A DNA stretch of 64,000 bases. Origin: Desulfurococcales archaeon. GTDB taxonomy: Archaea; Thermoproteota; Thermoprotei_A; Sulfolobales; NBVN01. The position numbers and the translations under genes are program-made. The stretch lies in assembly GCA_023255955.1 (NCBI GenBank), contig JAGDWD010000008.1, positions 316,845 through 380,844 on the forward strand, written 5' to 3'. The notes under the pieces were generated by a model, which did not search any database, was not told the DNA's origin, and saw only the letters and a program-made list of their open reading frames with translations. Below are positions 26,745-36,243 of this stretch, in pieces (the first letter of the stretch is position 1; each line of letters starts with the position of its first letter).

Positions 26745-28091
26745 ATGGAGCTACTTTCCCTAGCATATTCCCTATCGTTACTTACATTTAGCTTAGGCAC
26801 GGTACTGTACGGTTCTCCGATACCGATCAAGTCAGTGAAGAAGTGGGGAGTGTTAATGATGTATGACGGTATGGCGTCTGCCTTGCTAGTGTCTTTATAT
26901 AGTCTCCTGGTGAGACTTACCGATTACCTACTCACCGTTTTAGATGCTAGCTGGCCGCAATTCATGCTGTGGCTTACAGGTAGAACAGGTATTTTAGTGA
27001 CTTTCTATATTAGTCTGCAATCCATGGCTACAGCTCTTAAGCTCTCCGGGACCGACCTACTAGCTGAGCTACTCAAACACGTGGGGAGCTTAGTAGCAAC
27101 ATCTCTTACAGCAATTAAGGTAATATATCTAATAGCCACCGTGGTTTACAGTATAAGAGATAAAATTCTGGCAGTGGGGATACTACTTTATTCTATACCC
27201 ATGAGGGTGGGAAAAACAGCTGGAGCAGCCATGATAGCTCTATCGTTAGTTTACTACGTAGGTCTTCCCCTAATGCCGGCATTCGCCGCAATCTTCGAAT
27301 CCCCTTCCGCTGTAGTGCATAGCGACGGCTACGGCTCTATTAAGGGTGTTGTCGTAGATGTAGCTGGTAGACCTATCCCATACCCTGTAGTAAGGCTATA
27401 CACCACTAATGGTATTGAACCTGCTGTTGTAGTGGTTGGGGATGTAGATGGCGGTTTTTATGTGGGACCTCCACAGGATCTCATAAAGTTGGGAAAGGAG
27501 CTTGAGGTAGATATACTATTCATGGGCTACAAACTCTCTCCCGATCCAGCAGTCTTAGTGATCCCCTGGACAGGTACGTTGAGAGTAAGTAACATCATGT
27601 ACCTAGGGAATGGCCTCTCAATAATTTTCTCCGGGATCTTAGTTATTGAGGGAGTTGAGCACCCATCACCTACAAGTGCTACAATAAAGCTCTCAGTAAT
27701 AGATTACGTAGCTGATTTAGGATTCCTCAAGGTGAACTCCACTAATGTGAATCAGTTGTTAGTAGACGGTAAGGAGCTGACATGTACGTGGACTTCCTTT
27801 AGTTGGAGAGGTATGTTACTTGATGAATGCTTTATCCAGCTAGGTCCAGGAACCCATACAGTGACGGTAGGTCACTACTCCGGTATAGGGTACCCGGAAC
27901 CCGAAGTTGAAGAAAGACACTATATTGACTACGGTGACGTAATGGACTACCTAAATGCTCTCCAAACCACCGCAGCATCATATCTCTACTCCTATCTACT
28001 GCTACCATCCGCTTATCTGGTACTTCTATCAACATCATCGTATATCTTATCTAAATTCCTGGGGGGTGGTCTCAGATTAAGGTTCTTTTAA
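26745..28091 (+). CDS. Polytopic membrane protein, CedA-like DNA-import channel
   Basis: 448 aa. Hydrophobic segments at about 3-22, 43-63, 72-98, 112-136, 139-152 and 157-183, then an extracellular beta-rich domain (about 190-405, starting with a carboxypeptidase-regulatory-like strand set GSIKGVVVDVAGRPIP), and a final helix at 413-440. Six to seven helices fit CedA, the VirB6-like channel of the Ced system. The partner ATPase CedB is not in the window. Alternative: an unrelated surface membrane protein. Confidence 0.5.
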   Translation: MELLSLAYSLSLLTFSLGTVLYGSPIPIKSVKKWGVLMMYDGMASALLVSLYSLLVRLTDYLLTVLDASWPQFMLWLTGRTGILVTFYISLQSMATALKLSGTDLLAELLKHVGSLVATSLTAIKVIYLIATVVYSIRDKILAVGILLYSIPMRVGKTAGAAMIALSLVYYVGLPLMPAFAAIFESPSAVVHSDGYGSIKGVVVDVAGRPIPYPVVRLYTTNGIEPAVVVVGDVDGGFYVGPPQDLIKLGKELEVDILFMGYKLSPDPAVLVIPWTGTLRVSNIMYLGNGLSIIFSGILVIEGVEHPSPTSATIKLSVIDYVADLGFLKVNSTNVNQLLVDGKELTCTWTSFSWRGMLLDECFIQLGPGTHTVTVGHYSGIGYPEPEVEERHYIDYGDVMDYLNALQTTAASYLYSYLLLPSAYLVLLSTSSYILSKFLGGGLRLRFF

Positions 28092-28099
28092 GGAGGTAC

Positions 28100-28258
28100 T
28101 TGCGTCAGCTAATACTATCAGCACTCATGATTGTGGGATTCACTCTTAACTTACCTGAAAGCGATGTCTTGAAGGTATTCCAACTATGCTCGCTAGTTCT
28201 AGCATTAGTGTTTTACTGGCTCTTAGAGCTCAGAAGATCTCCCTATATGCTTAGCTAA
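28100..28258 (+). CDS. 52-aa two-helix membrane protein, CedA2-like
   Basis: TTG-started frame with the perfect Shine-Dalgarno GGAGGT at 28092-28097, directly after the CedA-like stop (8-base gap). The product begins LRQLILSALMIVGFTL and has a second helix VFQLCSLVLALVFYWLLEL, then a basic RR and a short tail. Two helices and position match CedA2 of the Ced system. Its last 36 bases overlap the convergent NOG1 gene. Confidence 0.55.
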   Translation: MRQLILSALMIVGFTLNLPESDVLKVFQLCSLVLALVFYWLLELRRSPYMLS

Positions 28259-29257
28259 GGTTCTTAGTAGCTCTTCTAGGCCTATCCTACCTAAAGCACT
28301 TACCTTGATTATCTCGGTACCGGGAACAACCTCAGATGCGGCGGTAACTACCTTCTCAAGCCGTTCTGGACTTACCTTATCGATTTTGTTTACCACGACT
28401 ATGATGTCCACCTTAACGTTCTCTTTAAAGTATCTTAGAAGATTAAGCTGGCTTTCAAGGCCGTAGTAAAAATCTTCTGATGGATCTATAAGATAGAGTA
28501 TAAGGTTAGCTAAGTTTGTTATGGCTATGAAAGCTTTCCTCTCAATCTCATTCATTCTTTCCGGGGGTCTGTCTAGAATCCCCGGTAAATCGAGGATTTG
28601 AAAGCGGCTGAAACCGTAATCTATATGACCCATTACTATCTCCTTAGTAGTGAACGGAAAGGGCGATGATTTGGGCTTAGCTGAGGATATTACTGAGACT
28701 AGGGTTGACTTACCTACTTGCGGTAATCCCGCGACAGCAATAACCGGTAGAGAGGGGTCGATACATGGGGTTCTTCTAAGCTCAGCTATAGCTCTATTTA
28801 CTAGCTCGATATCCTTCGATAGCTTTCTTACTATGGATAGAACTCTCCCAATATATTCTCTATATATTTCCTTAGCTTCAGCAGAGTCAAAACTTGCGGA
28901 TACTCTGGCTTTATACTCTCTTGAGAGGACACTAACCTTCCTTAACTTCCCAAGGAGTTTCCCCACCACGTCATCGATAGAGTACCCCTCAGGTAGGGCA
29001 TTAGAAGCTATGTCCTTATAGAAACCTATTTGAAGTATGCCCTTAAAGCCTTTAAGAGGTCCTATAACGTTCCTCGTAAGGTAGCTGAAGACCCTATCTA
29101 TTCTCGTAGCATATCTAACTAACGCTTTCCTACTAACAGACTTAGATAAAGATATGGACTCTATTCCTACCTTAAGTACATACTCCCTGATTTCCCCGTA
29201 GGTAGGTACCTTCCTTAAAGTCTCTTCTGGGCACCTCCACTTTTTCTCCATAAACAC
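28223..29257 (-). CDS. NOG1-family GTPase (ribosome biogenesis)
   Basis: OBG/NOG1-type GTPase for large-subunit maturation. An N-terminal helical NOG1 domain (about 10-165) precedes the G domain: G1 GLPQVGKST, G3 DLPGILDRPPERMNEIE, G4 NKID. Length of 344 aa fits the archaeal form. Its start lies 43 bases inside the upstream DUF504-like gene, an unusually long overlap; a slightly later start is possible. Confidence 0.88.
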   Translation of the reverse strand: MFMEKKWRCPEETLRKVPTYGEIREYVLKVGIESISLSKSVSRKALVRYATRIDRVFSYLTRNVIGPLKGFKGILQIGFYKDIASNALPEGYSIDDVVGKLLGKLRKVSVLSREYKARVSASFDSAEAKEIYREYIGRVLSIVRKLSKDIELVNRAIAELRRTPCIDPSLPVIAVAGLPQVGKSTLVSVISSAKPKSSPFPFTTKEIVMGHIDYGFSRFQILDLPGILDRPPERMNEIERKAFIAITNLANLILYLIDPSEDFYYGLESQLNLLRYFKENVKVDIIVVVNKIDKVSPERLEKVVTAASEVVPGTEIIKVSALGRIGLEELLRTLAKHIGRSSEL

Positions 29258-29496
29258 TTACCCTCTAACCTTATCTCTTCAATCCTATGTAAAGGTATGT
29301 GAGTATCTGAAAGCACTATCCGATCCTTCATAAGGACGGAATCGTAGTCTAACTTTATTGTCTTCGTCCCACATATCGTAGATCTATCAGTAACAACTAG
29401 CTCTACATCCTTTATGTTTAAGTGGCCTAGCTTAGACAGCCAAAACAGCTTCTTGAGCACGTCGTACGATTCCAGCCTACTCACTACCCACTCCAA
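29215..29496 (-). CDS. DUF504-like (MJ1316-type) RNA-end recognition protein
   Basis: 93 aa. The segment VLMKDRIVLSDTHIPLHRIEEIRLEGKCLWRK matches the archaeal DUF504 pattern (iPLHRI-x-EI ... LW), a domain linked to recognition of RNA 2',3'-cyclic ends. It precedes and overlaps the NOG1 gene, so an RNA-processing role would fit. The family is recognised from motif memory only. Confidence 0.6.
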   Translation of the reverse strand: MEWVVSRLESYDVLKKLFWLSKLGHLNIKDVELVVTDRSTICGTKTIKLDYDSVLMKDRIVLSDTHIPLHRIEEIRLEGKCLWRKSGGAQKRL

Positions 29497-29657
29497 CTCA
29501 TATTATTATGTAACTTATAACTTCAGTAATATCTTCAATATCCTCAGCTTACCTAGTAAGCCCGGACATAAAGAACGGTGGATCCGAACATGGAGATAAT
29601 GCTAGCAGTAATTAAACCGCTACAGCATAGAGTTTGCGGTGGTAGGGGAAGCATCAG

Positions 29658-31376
29658 ATGAGTGAGAGAGAGTTAGCAGATAAGTATGAGAAGATAGTTG
29701 ATCTAGCTAAGAGAAGAGGCTTCTTTTGGTCTTCTTACGAGATTTATGGAGGTGTTGCTGGGCTCTACGATTTAGGTCCGCTGGGGGCATTGCTCAAAGC
29801 AAATATTGTGAACCTTTGGAGGGAGTACTTCGTTCTAAGGCATCAGGATCTTGTAGTTGAAATTGAGACCCCGATTATAACCCCGGAGATAGTGCTTAAA
29901 GCTAGCGGTCACTTAGACCATTTCACTGATCCGATAACTGAGTGTGTTAAGTGTGGGAGGAAGTATAGAGCAGATCACCTGATTGAGGAGTTTGCTAAGA
30001 TAAAGGTTGAAGGTCTCAGTATCAAGGAACTAAACAACATAATAAAGGAGAAGGGCCTGAGGTGCCCAGTATGTAACGGGGAACTAAGTGATGTAAGAGA
30101 ATTTAATTTACTGTTTAAAACTACTATAGGTCCTTACTCTTCTGATGTCGGGTACTTAAGGCCTGAAGCTGCTCAAGGTATTTTCGTAGCCTTTAAGAGG
30201 GTCCTCGTAGCTGTGAGAGAGAGGTTCCCTATAGGTATAGCCCAGGCTGGGAAAGTAGGTAGGAACGAGATATCTCCGAGGCAAGGTATGGTGAGACTCA
30301 GGGAATTCACGATAATGGAGGTAGAGTTCTTCCACGATCCTGAGGGGGAGGAACCTCCTTGGGAAAGATTCTCCGGGAAACTAAGGCTTCTAACAGCTGA
30401 GCAGAGAAAGAAAGGCGAGGATAAACCCATAGAGATAGACGTAATTGAGGCCATTAAGGAGGGGATCATAAAGAATAAATGGCTTGGGTATTGGATGTGT
30501 GTTGCGAGGGACTTCGTGAAGGAGATAGGTATAGATTACAACGAAATGTTCTTCGAGGAGAAATTACCCCACGAGAGAGCCCACTACTCCGCCCAGACTT
30601 TCGACCAGCTTGTTAGGGTAAGTCGCTGGGGGTGGATAGAGGTTTCAGGACACGCCTATAGAACAGACTACGACCTGAGGAAACACATGGAATTCTCTGG
30701 ACAGGATATGACTGTCTTCAAGTCCTTCAAAGAGCCTAAGCTAGTGGAAGTAGAGAAGATAGTTATCGATAAAGCGCTACTAGGAAAGATCTTAGGCTCA
30801 GCCATGACGTCGTTCCAGGAAGCTATAAATAGGTTAGATATAACTGAGGTAAAAAAGATCTTGGCAAACCCCGGGAATATCATCAACATCGCTGGGTATG
30901 AAATACCGCGAGAGGCTATTAAAATCGTGAAGGAAACTCAGAAGGTAACCGGTACCAGGATGATTCCACATGTTGCTGAACCATCTTTCGGAGCTGAAAG
31001 ATTGGTCTTAGTGGCTCTCGATAAAGCATATTCTGAGGAAGATGGGCGAGTCGTCCTCAGGTTTCCTAGGAAGATAGCACCGATAAAGGTAGCAGTATTT
31101 CCTCTACTTGAAAAAGATGAGTTAGTAGAGGTAGCTAGGAAGATTTATACCGAACTAATGATGGCAGGCTTCACCGTCCTCTACGATGAGAGTGGTAGTA
31201 TAGGGAGGAGGTATGCCAGAGCTGATGAGATAGGTGTACCACTAGCCGTAACAGTAGACTTCCAGACACTTGCCGATGGTACTGTCACAATAAGAGATCG
31301 CGACACGAAGCAGCAGATTAGGGTTCACACTAGGGAGCTGAAAAACATGTTGAGGGAAGCTCTTGGAATTATCTAG
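29658..31376 (+). CDS. glyS: Glycyl-tRNA synthetase
   Basis: Class II eukaryote/archaeal-type GlyRS, 572 aa. Start region KRRGFFWSSYEIYGGVAGLYDLGPLG is typical. A Cys pair CVKCGRKY and RCPVCNG near residues 96 and 140 look like a zinc site. Motif 2 VGRNEISPRQGMVRLREFTIMEVEFF and motif 3 (PHVAEPSFGAERLVL) are present. The C-terminal anticodon domain begins near residue 480. Confidence 0.97.
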   Translation: MSERELADKYEKIVDLAKRRGFFWSSYEIYGGVAGLYDLGPLGALLKANIVNLWREYFVLRHQDLVVEIETPIITPEIVLKASGHLDHFTDPITECVKCGRKYRADHLIEEFAKIKVEGLSIKELNNIIKEKGLRCPVCNGELSDVREFNLLFKTTIGPYSSDVGYLRPEAAQGIFVAFKRVLVAVRERFPIGIAQAGKVGRNEISPRQGMVRLREFTIMEVEFFHDPEGEEPPWERFSGKLRLLTAEQRKKGEDKPIEIDVIEAIKEGIIKNKWLGYWMCVARDFVKEIGIDYNEMFFEEKLPHERAHYSAQTFDQLVRVSRWGWIEVSGHAYRTDYDLRKHMEFSGQDMTVFKSFKEPKLVEVEKIVIDKALLGKILGSAMTSFQEAINRLDITEVKKILANPGNIINIAGYEIPREAIKIVKETQKVTGTRMIPHVAEPSFGAERLVLVALDKAYSEEDGRVVLRFPRKIAPIKVAVFPLLEKDELVEVARKIYTELMMAGFTVLYDESGSIGRRYARADEIGVPLAVTVDFQTLADGTVTIRDRDTKQQIRVHTRELKNMLREALGII

Positions 31377-31415
31377 GTAACACAGCTACATAATCTAAAA
31401 CGGATTAATCAAGAA

Positions 31416-33173
31416 CTAGAACTTAAGTGCTTCAGGTCTTTTTGTGTTGACTCTATCCCTAACCATCTTAATTAACTCTTCTCTCTTCTCCGAATCCAGT
31501 AAAGTAGTGACTAGGTCTCTGGGGATCTTAGTGAAGACTACCCTAGGCTCCTCAATCCTGTGGTCCTCCTTAATTAGCTCGCTAGGTCTACCCTGAATTA
31601 CTATACCGCCCCCAACTTCCACACCCATCATGTTCAGGAGATCTAAGGCTTTTCTAGGTGTTATCGGGAGAAGCATTGTCGCGAGGTAGACACATATTCT
31701 GAAGCATATGTTTAGGGTAGTCCCTACTTCAGCTAGATTCTCCTTCACTCTGAACCACGGTGCTTTTTTAGTAATATACTGGTTCCCTACTCGAGCTAGC
31801 TCGACGATTACGTCTGTGGCGGGCCTTATTTCAGCTTTCTCCATGTGCTCGACATAGATATCCCAATACTTCTCAACTTCCTTTAGAACCTCTACATCGG
31901 ACTCATCCAGCTTGTCCAGCTTCGGTACAGTACCGTTGAAGTACCTCCATATCAATGTTAACGTTCTGTGAATGAAGTTCCCTATATCATCATTAAGCTC
32001 GCTATTAACTACCCTAATGAACTCGCTCCACTTAAAGCTCGTGTCCTTATCCTCAGGCCTCATCCTCATCAGCACGAACCTCCAGGAGTCTACGTCGTTG
32101 AATATCTCCAAAACCTCGTCGGCCCAGATACCTATTCTCCTGCTTTTACTGAATTTATCGCCTTCGTAAAGAAGGTACTCTGTAGCGGATATCAAATCAG
32201 GGAGCTTATAGTTTCTACCTGAGGCAAGTATTAGTGCTGGGAATATTATCGCGTGGAACGGTATGTTGTCCTTACCTATGAAGTAAGCAGTCATCGTTTT
32301 AGGATCCGACCACAGCCTTTCCCACTCATTAGGTTTTCCCAACGATACGAAGAACTCTTTAGTTGCGGATATGTAGCCCAGGAGAGCATCAAACCACACG
32401 TATATGGTCTTATCCTCAGCTCCCTTAAACGGTGCTGGAATGCCCCAGGAGGTGTCTCTAGTGATGGATCTTGACTTCAAACCTGAACGTATCCAGGATA
32501 CCGCATAGCTCTTAACATTCTCCTGAAGACTTCTGTTACTCTCTAGCCACTCCAACAATTCTTTACTCAGCTTATCGAGTCTGAAGAACCAGTGTTTTCT
32601 AGCTAGAAACACCGGTCTAGTACCGCAGAAAGCGCATTTCGGGTTTACTAGGAGATCGGGGTCGAGGACTCTACCACATCGATCACACTGATCACCCCGA
32701 GCATCTTCGTATCCGCAGTAGGGGCAGGTACCAGCAATAAACCTATCGGGTAGGTACTGCTTGTCCTGGGGACACCACGCTATAAGCTGTTCACGAATCT
32801 CTATGTACCCCCTCTGCTCAATATCCTTAAAGATATCCTTAACGAAGTCCTTATGAATTTCTGACTCAGTCCTCGTATAGTTATCGAAGGAAATGTTCCA
32901 CATATCCCATATACTCAACACATATTTGTGTGCCTGATCTGTGAAAACCCTTGGCTCCAGGCCCTTCCTACGGGCTTCTATCTCGATTACCGTACCATGC
33001 TCGTCACTTCCACTTACAAATACCACACCATACCCCCGCATCCTCAGATACCTAGCAAACACGTCAGCAGATAGTACGCTACCTACTAGAGTACCGAGGT
33101 GTGGAACCCCATTTACGTATGGCCAAGCAGATGTAACTATCCAGTTCTTCGTAATCCACACCTTATTACACAT
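31416..33173 (-). CDS. metG: Methionyl-tRNA synthetase
   Basis: Class I MetRS. HIGH-like motif PHLGTLVG near residue 20, KMSKS-like KFSKS near residue 348, and two zinc knuckles CPYCGYEDARGDQCDRC and CAFCGTRPV. 585 aa, ending after the anticodon-binding domain, without the C-terminal tRNA-binding extension found in many bacteria (some archaea keep it as a separate gene). Confidence 0.97.
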   Translation of the reverse strand: MCNKVWITKNWIVTSAWPYVNGVPHLGTLVGSVLSADVFARYLRMRGYGVVFVSGSDEHGTVIEIEARRKGLEPRVFTDQAHKYVLSIWDMWNISFDNYTRTESEIHKDFVKDIFKDIEQRGYIEIREQLIAWCPQDKQYLPDRFIAGTCPYCGYEDARGDQCDRCGRVLDPDLLVNPKCAFCGTRPVFLARKHWFFRLDKLSKELLEWLESNRSLQENVKSYAVSWIRSGLKSRSITRDTSWGIPAPFKGAEDKTIYVWFDALLGYISATKEFFVSLGKPNEWERLWSDPKTMTAYFIGKDNIPFHAIIFPALILASGRNYKLPDLISATEYLLYEGDKFSKSRRIGIWADEVLEIFNDVDSWRFVLMRMRPEDKDTSFKWSEFIRVVNSELNDDIGNFIHRTLTLIWRYFNGTVPKLDKLDESDVEVLKEVEKYWDIYVEHMEKAEIRPATDVIVELARVGNQYITKKAPWFRVKENLAEVGTTLNICFRICVYLATMLLPITPRKALDLLNMMGVEVGGGIVIQGRPSELIKEDHRIEEPRVVFTKIPRDLVTTLLDSEKREELIKMVRDRVNTKRPEALKF

Positions 33174-33331
33174 TTACGGTGGGTTTAATGTGCTTATATC
33201 GTAGCTTAAACCTCCAGAATCTTTTTAGATTTCACTGGAGTTACTAGCACCGAATACTCGAAAGCATTGGGAGAAATAAGGCTGTGAACTCATATAAGAT
33301 CCGAATTCCTCTCAAGTTGGAGTAGAGGTAG

Positions 33332-34393
33332 TTGAAGGCGTCTCTATACTCTAGATATCCCGTAGCGTTAAGCTTGGAGGATCTATCTAAGCTCGTAGCT
33401 GGTAGATCCATAAGCTTAGGTGAGCTCATAGAGCAACTTAAGAACTACGGTGATAAGGCCTTAAATAGGTTGGAGTGTGCTGTAAGAGGAGCTGTTTATA
33501 AGCCATACGAAAACGCCCTAGATGAGGTTTCCACCTTCTACCTTGCTATAGCGTTAGCCCAGCAAGCGCATGGATGGCTCTTGAGAAGGCTTGCAGACCA
33601 TGAGGGTAAGAGGGTCAACTCTGAGATTATGAGGGAGAGGGATGATGATGTAGTCAGCATCCTGAAGTTGTTGGGGGTGGATGTGGAGTACATAGGTGGG
33701 GAGGGTGGTTGCGGACATAGGGTTGTCTTAGGTAGGTCTAGTAGTGGTGAAGTAGTAGCGTGTTACCCATATAGGGTAGCCATCCCAAGGTACATTAAGT
33801 ATGCTGAGAAACTTCTCACAGAACCTAGCTGGAAACTTGTAAATAGATATGTCCTTAAGGGCTATGTTTACTTGAGTAAGAAAGATCTAGCTAGATTAGC
33901 TGAGGAATCAGTAAAGAGGAGGATAATGGAGTATGCGAATATATTCTCCGAGCAGTTCGTTAGGGATGTTCTCGGAGACTACATTGAGAGGGCTAGGAGC
34001 TTAGTCCCCAAGCAAGTTATTGAAAGAGAAAAGAAAGCTGTGCCTGGAAAAGTGGAGAGTGCTTTCCCGCCATGCATAGCCAGCCTGAGAGAAGCCTTAA
34101 GAAGAGGTGAACATCTAAGCCACCACCAGAGATTTGCGTTAGCTACTTTCATGCTGTCTATAGGTTACAGCGTCGACGAGGTGGTAGACACATTTAGAAC
34201 CTCACCTGACTTCGACGAGAAAATTGCTAGATATCAAATAGAGCACCTAGCCGGTCTACGCGGGAGTAGGAAGAAGTACCTCGTATATAGCTGTGAGAAG
34301 ATGAAGTCCTTAGGTATCTGCATAGCTAATTGTGGAACTAAAACCCCACTTCAGTACTATAGGAGGATCGCTAGGGGATTAGAAACTCTATAA
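33332..34393 (+). CDS. priL: DNA primase large subunit PriL
   Basis: Regulatory subunit of archaeal primase, 353 aa. The four Fe-S ligand cysteines are visible in the C-terminal domain: C248 (FPPCIASL), C321, C330 and C334 (SCEKMKSLGICIANCG). HLSHHQRFALATF is the characteristic motif. TTG start at 33332 with GAGGTAG upstream, and a CATATAAG box at about 33291. It overlaps the convergent next gene by 23 bases. PriS is not in the window. Confidence 0.93.
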   Translation: MKASLYSRYPVALSLEDLSKLVAGRSISLGELIEQLKNYGDKALNRLECAVRGAVYKPYENALDEVSTFYLAIALAQQAHGWLLRRLADHEGKRVNSEIMRERDDDVVSILKLLGVDVEYIGGEGGCGHRVVLGRSSSGEVVACYPYRVAIPRYIKYAEKLLTEPSWKLVNRYVLKGYVYLSKKDLARLAEESVKRRIMEYANIFSEQFVRDVLGDYIERARSLVPKQVIEREKKAVPGKVESAFPPCIASLREALRRGEHLSHHQRFALATFMLSIGYSVDEVVDTFRTSPDFDEKIARYQIEHLAGLRGSRKKYLVYSCEKMKSLGICIANCGTKTPLQYYRRIARGLETL

Positions 34394-34883
34394 GTTCGTA
34401 TCCGGGGGTTTCCATACCCTTCTTTACAGTGAAGATTAGGGTCCTGTCATTAGAAACCTGGAAGGGTACTCCAAGTACTGCTCTCGTAATCTTAGCACCT
34501 TCCGGGAATACCCACATAACCTTATAGCTGTACTCCGCAACTTCCTTCTCGTAGTAGTTCTCGTATACGTTAACACCTCTGGATAGGGCTCCCTTGAAGA
34601 TTATTAAGAACTCTACGTAAGGCCTCCTTGCCGACGCTAAGAACCCTACATCGACATGGACTACCCTAGCTCTAACCTCTTTTCTATTTATTAGTATCTT
34701 CTCCGAATCCACAAAGAACTGCATGTTACTCCTCATATCTTCAAGTTCTCGCTGCTTCCTAGACGGATCAGAAATAGATTGGTAGAGCTCTTTATCTGGA
34801 TCCCAATAAAAGAACAGAATTTTTTGCCTAAATTCCCCAGAGGAGTCTACACTAAAAAATCCATATCCGTATCTCGGCCTCAA
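34371..34883 (-). CDS. Unknown protein coupled to Lrp regulator
   Basis: 170-aa soluble beta-rich protein that I do not recognise. It has no signal peptide and no clear catalytic motif. The start overlaps the stop of the Lrp-family regulator by 4 bases, so the two are translated together. It lies convergent to priL with a 23-base overlap. Confidence 0.65.
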   Translation of the reverse strand: MRPRYGYGFFSVDSSGEFRQKILFFYWDPDKELYQSISDPSRKQRELEDMRSNMQFFVDSEKILINRKEVRARVVHVDVGFLASARRPYVEFLIIFKGALSRGVNVYENYYEKEVAEYSYKVMWVFPEGAKITRAVLGVPFQVSNDRTLIFTVKKGMETPGYELIEFLIP

Positions 34884-35341
34884 GGAAGCACCTTATTATC
34901 TTCCTTCAGTACTCTCAACACTACTAGAGTTGAGGTATTTAATACTCCATCTATGGATCCTATCTGATCTAGCAGCTTCGATAGTTCCGTATGATCCTTA
35001 ACCAGCAGGGTACAGACGAGAGCCCACTCTCCAGTAACATCATATATGCTCTTTACCTGGGGTATCGAGCTTAGATGCTCAACAACTTTATTGAACTTCT
35101 TAACGTCTATCGACATAAACAATAATGCCTTCAGTTTATATCCAAGTAGCTCGGGGTCGACCACAGCAACTACCTTCTTGATGAATCCCTGTTCTTTAAG
35201 TTTCTTTATTCTCATGTAGACGGTGGAGGGGCTTACACCAACTCTCTTAGCTATCTCCGCGTAAGTTAGATCCGCATCTTCCTGGAGAACATTTAATATC
35301 CCTATATCTACATCGTCTAGGAACCTATTCTTATTGCTCAT
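34880..35341 (-). CDS. Lrp/AsnC-family transcriptional regulator
   Basis: 153 aa. N-terminal HTH (LDDVDIGILNVLQEDADLTYAEIAKRVGVSPSTVYMRIKKL) and a C-terminal RAM ligand-binding domain (KKVVAVVDPELLGY, VKSIYDVTGEWALVC). Lies 46 bases from PCNA on the same strand. The regulated genes and the ligand are unknown. Confidence 0.9.
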   Translation of the reverse strand: MSNKNRFLDDVDIGILNVLQEDADLTYAEIAKRVGVSPSTVYMRIKKLKEQGFIKKVVAVVDPELLGYKLKALLFMSIDVKKFNKVVEHLSSIPQVKSIYDVTGEWALVCTLLVKDHTELSKLLDQIGSIDGVLNTSTLVVLRVLKEDNKVLP

Positions 35342-35387
35342 AGAGGTTCCCTACTGATATTCTATGCTCGGTTAAAAAATATTTCAG

Positions 35388-36131
35388 CTATGCTTGAGGA
35401 GCTAGTATGTATCTTACCACTACATCTCCAGGTATTCTGAAAACCATACTAAGAGGACTAGAAGATTTAAAGAAGAATTCTAGACTATCTGTAAGACTGA
35501 GTAGAGGATCTACCTTCATTAAGTAACTTTCTTCGTATGCTGACTGAGCACTCTCCTTAAACTCTACGTCAATTATCGATCCCGACACCCTAGAAAGCTT
35601 TACCAAGGTACCCCCACCTCTTAGAATAATGTGGTCAGCATCTGGTGCCTCTATTTCTATGATCCCTGATCCCTTAAGAGTTGATAGAGCTTGTTTCAAC
35701 CCCTTTGTTAGTAGAACTGCTTTAACTGAGTAATCAATGTTAAGTTCTGGGATTTCCTCGGCAGATACTTCGATAGACCTGAACTTGAATGATTTCGGTA
35801 CAGCCCCCTCAATAGTTATGTGGTAAAACATTTCATCTGCTGATAGCTTAACTACATCACTTTTCTTAGGTTTTGGGAGTACCTTCAGGAGGGAACTTAG
35901 GTTCAACCCTATATCGAGCTCCTCAGACTTCAGAGAGTACGATGTGAAAGCTGTGGGCGGTATCTCTAACTCGATTAAAGCAATCCTAGCAGGGTCTAAA
36001 GCCCTGATCTTCAACCCATCCGACGTCAACCTCATGAGAACTTCATCTGCTACCTCCCCCACGGCCTCAAGTAGGGAAACGAATACCTTAGCAGATGGGT
36101 ACTCGAAACTAGCTATAGCTTCCTCACTCAT
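35388..36131 (-). CDS. pcn: DNA polymerase sliding clamp (PCNA)
   Basis: PCNA, 247 aa from ATG at 36131. Family pattern at the start (FEYPSAKVFVSLLEAVGEVADEV, then LKIRALDPARIALIELEI). The frame runs back to an ATG at 36164, but a TATA-like CTTAAATTG at about 36166-36174 would be too close to that codon. Crenarchaea usually carry several PCNAs; only one is seen here. An IS element lies about 50 bases upstream. Confidence 0.93.
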   Translation of the reverse strand: MSEEAIASFEYPSAKVFVSLLEAVGEVADEVLMRLTSDGLKIRALDPARIALIELEIPPTAFTSYSLKSEELDIGLNLSSLLKVLPKPKKSDVVKLSADEMFYHITIEGAVPKSFKFRSIEVSAEEIPELNIDYSVKAVLLTKGLKQALSTLKGSGIIEIEAPDADHIILRGGGTLVKLSRVSGSIIDVEFKESAQSAYEESYLMKVDPLLSLTDSLEFFFKSSSPLSMVFRIPGDVVVRYILAPQA

Positions 36132-36243
36132 GCAGCATTCCGAACTATATAAGTCTAGACACAATTTAAGATCGGAATGATGTGGTTCTTCGGAGCTGAG
36201 TAGTGACGAACCGTGTGAGGACTGAGCTGACCTCCTCCCCGCC

